Assembly: GCF_015706575.1 (NCBI RefSeq)
Contig: NW_024037055.1
Span: 9,710,262-9,774,261 of the forward strand
Source of the DNA: Patiria miniata
Lineage: Eukaryota > Echinodermata > Asteroidea > Valvatida > Asterinidae
DNA: 64,000 bases
Reading direction: 5' to 3'
Within the stretch, counting starts at the first letter, position 1. Every line of letters begins with the position of its first letter. This document shows, piece by piece, positions 54,301 to 63,300 of this stretch. The notes beneath the pieces were generated by a model. The model saw nothing but the letters and a program-made list of their open reading frames with translations. It searched no databases and was not told the DNA's origin. The translations under genes were made by a program, and so were the position numbers.

Positions 54301-57300
54301 ACTCTACCACAGAGACTCCACCGACTACCCCATTTCTCCCACCCTACCTCTCTGGCTGGATGACTTGGATAGAAGACCCCCGTACATCCCTTGGTTCCTT
54401 AGCCCTTGCCTGGCTGGGATTTGCTGATGTACACTCTGGTATCAGCCACTACTTGATCTCCGTCGGACGCACATATGGCGGCTCTGAAGTCACTCCGGTA
54501 ATGTTATGATTTTGTTGAAATATACAAAAGATATGGTGTGAGATTGCTGTCAGTATGAACATAACAAAATTAAGTATGTTACATTTTTTATGCAATATTC
54601 TTGTCAAAAAAACACACCCTTTTTTTCAAATTATATTGTATTTTTTCCTTTAATTTGTTCTTGAATTGGATTAATTTTTACAATCACACATTTTACCTTT
54701 TAAATTTATTTGTGTGTGCTAAATTTTCTCATTCCTAGCCATTTTATTTAAAAAAAAAACTGTTTTATTACTTTTTTTCACCAGTACTTTTGTTACTTAA
54801 ACATTTAACTCAAAATTTGTTTTCGCCAGAATGGTCCAATCCGTGTAAACCACAGCAACGAAGGCATGTCTATGGATGAAGGCATCGCACAGACTGCCAT
54901 CGTACCGCTAGAGGGCAGTATAGTAGACTTACCTCATCCATATCTCTACATCTCGCTCTGGGCTGTTAATGGGGTAAAAACAATCTAATTATCATTTGCA
55001 AATTATTAAACGCACACACCAGGAAACAGCCAAATTTTGTATAAGAGGCAAAACATAAAGATTTGTGAAGTTGTGCCAAAAATCCCTCAGTCGACAATAC
55101 AGGCCTCAAACCATTTCACATTGTTCCACGGTGGCGCAAAACCAAATGTATCGAGTAGGAACACTTTGCCATGAGTACGAGTACGAGTACGAGTATGAGT
55201 ACAAAATTGTTTTCCGTGATAGTAGGCGCACAGCGCTGCAAATGTACCAATGTACCAATAACGTGTACCCGAGTGCAAGTACGAGTGCTTCCCACAAGAA
55301 GAAGGAGACTTCAGTGTGTCACGTGTTTTGAGTAGGAGTAGCGGTGCTACAACAGTAACTTAGGGTGACTCAATGTGTAACAATTGGGAAAGCGTATTTC
55401 CAACGGTTAACTCATTTTCATTTGATCACTCCGGTTTCTTTATGACTTCCCAGGTTGGGATACCAAGCGGCCGTCATCATTCCACTTTTGAGGTTTCTCA
55501 CACTTCACCAGATGAGGGCGCTCTTGTCCTGCTTCGGCGCTGCTCACCTACCACATGCGAGGGCCACTGTGCCTGTGCACCTATGGATAGAACATGTAAT
55601 CCAGCCCAGTATTGCACTGATGTCACCGACAGTAAGTAGGGTTCCGTTGCAGGTTCTTTTTCAAAAACAGCCTTCCTTGGTTTCCTTGGCTTTAAACTAT
55701 TGAACGCTTTCCTAATGACTTCATACAAGATAAAAGTTTGAAAACAATAGTGAGATTTAGTGAAAGGTATTGTTGAAGGGGAAGTAAGCAAATTAAATGT
55801 ACTTGTTAATGACAAGATTTGTTTGTTAAGACTATTGATCATGCAGTTTTAGCGACATTTTCACAAATTCAAATACTGTAGGCCTATGTGTGAATTGTTT
55901 GTGCTAGCAAATCTGAATAAAGAAATAAACAGAGAGTTGCTTATTTATGAAGCAAACACCGACATTAAGATACTTTTGTACATCAGCATTGAATCTATAG
56001 TAATAGGATGCACCTACAGATACCATGGGCAAGGGAAAGCGCCCCCCCCCCCCCCGGAAAAGCAAAAAAATAAGTTAAAAAAATAATAAATTTAGAAAAT
56101 GCTAGCGAAAATACAAGGATTTTTTTTGGGGGGGGGGAATGTGCTTGCCCCCCCCCCCCCCCCGAAAAAAACCCTGGCGACGCCCATGCGAGATAACTCC
56201 TAATTGTTTTTTTTTACTACCTGTATCAGTATCTTATCTTTGTAAAACGCCAAAAAAAAAACATTTTAGTCATACTAGAATAATTTGTTGCATTCCGAAT
56301 CTTTTTAAGGCGTTAAGTCGTAGTGCCACAATCATTGTCTTAACCAATTTTGCACTGCTATTTAGGAAATCCCAACACCGAGCTAGAAGTTCTTGATGTA
56401 ATGAATCTGATGCATGACGATATCGATACCATGATTGATATTGATGAGACTACTACTCAATATACAGCAGCTGCAGTATGGCACGTAACTGAGCAGAAGG
56501 GACTGGATATCAAATGGTGGGTAGGAGTATACATATCGCAATTGGTATCAATAATAACGCGAATTATGAATGAGATATGAATGAGACTATTTCCTTGTAC
56601 ACATTTGTATATCTAAAAGCAGAAATACAATATGTTGTATTAAAGGCATTATAAATAATTACTGGTTATTCAGTGTATCAAAGCTACGGGGGTAAATAAA
56701 TGAGAGCTAGCTCAGACATCTGGAAATGATAGATAGTAGTCAGATAGTAGTCATGATAGATAGTATCTATACAGGGTGAGTCAAAAAGAAAGTGTCATTG
56801 ACTAAATTAAAAAAGAAATACAAAAAGCAATATGTGGCTCGCTCTATTTCATAAAAGTTACGTCAAGTTACGTCCATTACAATATGAAGATCACAAAAAT
56901 CAGCTGTCCACCACTGATCATTTACCATTCTACGAAATGATGCATACCCATTAAATGCAATAAAATATGGACGACTTGCTCCTCATGTTCTGACACAAAA
57001 TCTGACAGTAAAAATACTGTTGCAGTCTCAATTTAAATGAATAAAATCTTATTAATATTTGAATGCTTCTGTGTAATCTGTAATTCTCACTCAGCTCAAT
57101 AGCTTCAATGGCATTTCCATGGACTGCTATACAAAAATGGGTTATTTCAGTGAAATGTGCATAACCTCTGATAGCATGGATCAAATTCAGTAATTCTTTT
57201 TTTTTTAATGAGTGGAAGAACATGCTCTTTTATAATATGTATTATTCATTGGTGTTTCCATTTTCATTACCTTTAAGATATATTTTATTGGCGCTTCCAA

Positions 57301-60300
57301 TTTTATTACTTTTTTAAGAAACAAAATCATTAATTTGGGTCAGCTTCTTTTTGAATCGACCTGTAGTAGTCGGATAGTGATATGAAATCTGCAACATACC
57401 TAACTGATGAGATTTGTCGTTCTGTGATACACTAATAGATACTCCTTATCGTTACTCTTTATATACTCTAATATTGTCAGGTTTGAATGGAGCATTGGTG
57501 ATGACTCTTCATCAGATCCAGTGGGAGTCTTTGATCCAGTGAAAGAAAGGATATGGTTCGATATAGGACAGGACAATGTTACTATTATCACATTGGATGA
57601 AGGTACGTGAGGTACTGCAGATTGAATAAACCAACTTTGCATACATGATAATTCTGTTCGTTTGTGTAGTTCAAAGCCGCTATTCAACTTTCAAAATGAA
57701 ATCAACGTAACATCATAAACATGATATTAGGGTTGTGGTGGTGAACGTTGTGAAGGCGAAATCAAGAAACTATACAAATAATGTAATTCTTACTTTAATT
57801 TTAGGCGGAAAGTCGTTTCTAATTGAACCTGAATAGTTTCAAGAATTTTAGAAAAACAAAATAAAATAGGTCTTGCACTTGTCATCTTGACTTTGTTTGT
57901 CTTCCTCTTTTACTTGTGAATACTATGTTATTTTATATTACCATTGGTGTTATCTTGCAGTAATCTCTATGGTTTGGGTTACCTTTGCGCAATCTTCCAC
58001 TTCTAGATGCCGTCTTTGACAGCTAGGCATTACCGTATCGTGTTTGTATTTATTTGTTTTGAAACACATATGTTGCATAATCCTTTGTCCGAGTTGTTTA
58101 GTCGAATAATATTTATGTCTATCTTATCTATTGTACAGACCACAAGATGCTGAGAGGAATCAAGTATCATGTTTTCATCCGGGCCTGGTATGACGCCAAC
58201 ACATACGCAGTGTTCAGATCAGACGGTATTACACCTTCTATTACACCGCCAAAAATCTCGACGATCAAAGGCACCAAGGTGAGGGACTAATAATTAATCA
58301 CAACATTGCGAATTTGAAGAGGGATATAAGTTGACGAAATGTCTTTGCGTGCTACCCGGGTATCCGGTTTGAATCTCATCCTGTCTGAAGTATATGGGAA
58401 TGGTAACCAGTATTATGCGTGAATTCTTCATCATTTGTGAATTTCTAAGCTTCCAATTTCCAAGGATTGAGTTGAATTTACTAGGCATAAGACTGTAAAC
58501 ATGTCTTCTTATTGGTTCCTTAACCACATTTAAGGTATCCTGTCTTTATATGTTTACAGTATTAATGGTCCTTTTAATAATTCTAACACTGTCGTTCAGA
58601 CCCTTAATTAATGTTACATTCGATAAATTTGAACCATTGAAATATTGTTTGTGAGAAAAAAAATCTGAGAAAACCAGACTAAAAATGTAAACATTCTAAG
58701 CCATATTTACACGGAGCAATTCTACTGAGTACTAACAAACTCCATAAATTATAGCTGCAGCATTTGTCTTCTGAAAGTCTGTAATCTAAAAAAGTCAGTT
58801 CAAATAATTTTTTTTTTCTGTTTCCAGATAAAAGATCTTGCTACATCCGATGCGCAGAAAGACACCGATTACCTGACAGATCCTAATGGGATCTACATTT
58901 CCTGGGATGGAGTGTTTTTAGACGAAGCTCTGTCTCACTACCAAGTGTCTCTCAGTACCTATCCTGGAGGTTAGGACACTCAACCTTTTGAAGTCAGTTA
59001 AAGATCTTATCCTCACAATGAAGGTTACCAAAGCTAAAGTGTAGGGAATTATCTCCTTTGCGAAAGCTAGTTTTTGCAAGACAGTTTCTACTAGGGGTTT
59101 AATAGATTGATCCTTTGTATCATACAGTGCAACCTTGATTTCGAGAAACAACCTCGATACCTTAAAACTTCCTATCATTGTTCTGTTTCTCAGGTGAAGA
59201 TATTCGTCAGTTTGCAGATCACATCTTCCATGCCACTGGGTCGGCCAACACGAGTTTCACCAACATTAACTTTCAGAGTGGACTGCGATACTACAGCAAC
59301 GTACGGGCTTTTAACAAAGCCGGTCTGCACACGCTCAAAAGCAGTGACGGTTTCGTGGTGGACTCGAGGATGCCAGATCCAGGCTTGGTTTTTGATGGAA
59401 TAGGTTTGAGTTTCCATTTTTTAAACTTATTTTACGAAACCAAGTAAGATTTGAGGCTTCGCATGTTAGAGATACTAATGAATGAAAGGTTTACGGAAAC
59501 ACCATGTGGGAATAATTTCTCAAACTAATAGAATGGTTTTGAAAAGAACCAGAGGTATAAACTCGACTTTCCGGTCAGTTTGCTCTGACCGTCTTCAGGA
59601 GAGACGGGTGTTTAAATAACTTGACGAAACCAGCATTTCATTTTTGAGCATCATGGCTGATTTTGCGTTTATATTTTGAACGAATTCGTTAGGTTATAGT
59701 CCTTTGCCATTTTTCCGTACAACACGCAACTGGTTTACACAGCTGAAATAACTGAAATTGTCCCCAAAATTCTCTTGCTTGGTCACACTCAAACAACATT
59801 GCTGCAGTGAGTATCCAAAACCACTGGCTGGATGCTCCACTAATAAATGTCGTACTATGGTGAGAATCAACAGTTTCTCTACATAGGAGATTGATACTCC
59901 CGCGGTGTCGTCCATTCGAAGCAAACTCAAGGAAATATAATATTCGTTTGCATTAGGTCATTCCATTTATAATTACCTGAAGGCTTGATCTTCAATAGTA
60001 ATGTTCGCTGCAAGCGAAAAGCATCTTAACTAATCACACTTTTTCCAGTTAATACGTCGTTGTTACTCGTTCATTCCAGGTCTTCATGATGTCGAGTACC
60101 AGAACTCCAGCACGGTAATCTCAGCCTCCTGGCATGGCTTTGTGGATCTGGAATCCTTCATAGACCATTATGAGTGGTGCGTTGGTCAGACTCTTAGCCC
60201 TGAAGACGATGGCATTCTGCCCTGTACCGATGTTGGAATCCATCTGTCTGCCTCCAAGGGTCTATCAGTACCTCTTGCAAATGGTAAAAACCTAAATCAA

Positions 60301-63300
60301 GCAGCTTTTTGTTTGTAGCGCTTACAGATTCTTAATCTTCAAAATTTTCCAGAAAGTTTTAGGGATTTTACAGGAGAGGAGAAGGTGTAGCCCAGGCACT
60401 GTTACTTAATAACATAATAGACTACAAAAAATTCAAAACCGTGCTGCTCGGCTCATTTTCTCTGTCAAATGCACTGTGGATGCTACTTCTCTCATCACCA
60501 ATCTTCACTGGTTACCCATCCAGCAGCGTATATCATTCAAAGTTCTTCTGATGGTTTACAAGTGCCTACATGATATTGCTCCTCCTTACTTGTGTGACTT
60601 ACTCACGTTGTATCAACCAGGCAGACCGGGATTAAGATCTTCCAATGATAAACTTCTTCTCTCTATTCCTACAAGTTCAAAATCCCTTGGAGACAAATCT
60701 TTTTCAATAGCAGGCCCCAAATTATGGAACACTATTCCCATCAACATCAGGGACGCCCCATCTCTCACCATTTTCAAGAAACGTCTTAAAAGTTTCTTAT
60801 TCATAACATCCTAGTCCTCTCTTGTACAGCGCTTTGTTCTATTTTGTAAAAGCGCTTTATAAATTGTTATTTTTATTATTATTATTATTATAGCCAGATA
60901 CCCCGGGATTTCAAATAAATATCAAAGAATGTGGCAAGCTTTCATGCACAGTGAGAGATGTTAATTAAATAATTAGCGGATTCAAGAAGATTCTTAGAAA
61001 ATTGCCTTGGGATTTCGATTAATTGGTATCGTATAATTTGTTTTGAACAGGTTTATGGTCCTGGTTTGGTTGATTCAATATCCTTCAGAGTTATAATAAT
61101 TATTCTTTTTAAACAGGAAGCAGAGTTAGCATGCGTTCAACAACTCTGATCCCCGAAGCTTCAGGAAATGGATAGTATGTACACTTATGTTACTGTTAAC
61201 CAGTAACAATGGATTCAATTCCTATCTTTGTCAGGAATACGGTACTTCTCGAAGATCTCAGCAGTTGATGCTGCCGGCCTACAGTCTGTAACAGTGTCTT
61301 CAGATGGGTTTGTGGTGGACACCACGGCCCCTGAGCCCCTAGAACACATCCACTTTGGGGATAACTTGATTCAGAATCCATCCTTTGAAAACATGCAGAA
61401 ACCGGGAAACCGAGGTGAGTATAAATGCTCTTGAAAACTATGCATTTCAAAAAAAAACTTATGACTAAAGAACGCAGACAAATTTCAACTGCTACAGATG
61501 AAAACAAATCAAGACTTGCTTTGTAACACCGTTATCTCTATAATTTGAGAATTATAAATCCGAGTATCACGTTTTATTGACAATCAGATTCCGATTTGAC
61601 AACTGAAGAAATACCGTCAACAAGCAGTGAGTATTTTTCCAGCAGTAGACAAGATGAGCAACTATTGCAGTGGGATGTTTGGTCTAACAGCCAGATAGCC
61701 CTGGTTGCTTCTGGGGAGACGATTGCTCAAGATGGTCGTTCTTTCCTGTCTCTTCATGGCTCTATCTCCCAAACCTTCAACACAACATCGGGCAGCCACT
61801 ACCAGGCTGTAATCTTCGCGAGTCACATCGTGCCATCCCACAACCCTTTGCTTAACCAGGAAGGTCGCATTGAGGCACCAGGATTGAATCGTGTCTTCAG
61901 GTTGTATGACCGGCCAGCACACGGTCACTCAGACCAAAGTCTGAGGTCCGTCCGATGGCAGCAGCACAGATTTTACTTCACAGCCAGTGACGATGTCTCA
62001 ACATTGAAAATCTCCTCAGTGGGACAATCCAATGGAATCCTATTGGATGATGTTCAGGTGAAAACCAACACACATAAATTAAAGTTGGCTCTGAAGAGTT
62101 TTGAGATACACACACCTAAATCATTCTAAGTGGTGTACCACATAAGCAACATGACTAAATAAGATTCATATATATTGTTACCATCCATTAATATCTCAAC
62201 GTTCAAATCCAATAAATTAATCAATTAATAAAGGTAAAGGGGGACGAACCTGTGTTTACAGGAGTGCCAATCTCTCTTTCATTAGCGATTTGGCCAGACT
62301 CATAATTATGCTGCTGTGGGGGGGGGGGGGGGGATCGCCACACCTCCTCCAAAGCGAGTCTGTTACCTTTCCAGCATTGAATAATACCGGTACCCATTTA
62401 ACACATGGGTTGAGAGGAGTAATTGAGGTAAAGCGCCTTACTCAAGTGCACAACACGCATGGCCAGGGCGGGGCTCGAACCCACAATCTCACGATCATGA
62501 ATCCTATGCTCTACTGCAAGACCACACGTGCCCACCAAATAATACTCCCATTTTATTAGTTACAGCACCATTTGAACAAAAAATACCAGCATGTCTCAAA
62601 CTACCTGTACTATATACCACATTAAGGTCTGAATTCATTCACTCGCAACTTTTTCCTCAGTATTCGTTTCTGACATTTACTTTTTGAACCTTAAATTTAA
62701 TGTCTTCTTTACCTAGGTAAAACGGATCACCCTTGGACAAAGCACCGGTGATGGGGCTGTAGAAGTCCATACTCACATCAGTCAAGGTTGGTCATCAGTC
62801 CAGGCCAAGTGGCATTTCATTGATCCCGAGAGTCCCATAGTGGACTACAGCTGGGCCATAGGTAGGTTGAGTCTTATAGTCTATCCACTAACAACAGCCT
62901 TGGTTTCTGTTAACGATTAATGATCTCAAAAACTGAAGATGTACCTTAGTCCTACATATTGTCATTTATGTCTCGGTAACTGACAATGTTTATACCTAGG
63001 CCTATTACATTTGCCAAAACATGACACCGTCATAGGAAAGTATTGTGTTGTAAAAAATAATACTATGGTATCCTGCCAGACCAACCTACCTGAGATAGAT
63101 ACTTCCTAGAGCTATTTTTATGAACATAACAGGAAACTTAAATGTTAATTTTTTTTATGTTACTACTCCTAAGGAACTACGAGAGGCGGTACCCAACTAC
63201 AAACATTCACATCGGTTGGTACACAGACAGACGCTATGAACAGTAACCTTAGAATGGCACATGGCTCCAGAGTCTACGTTACTGTGATTGCAAGAAATGC

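Noticed and set aside
55498-55842. Minus-strand 114-residue ORF
   Set aside because: Overlaps exon 40 in antisense and has no domain signal.
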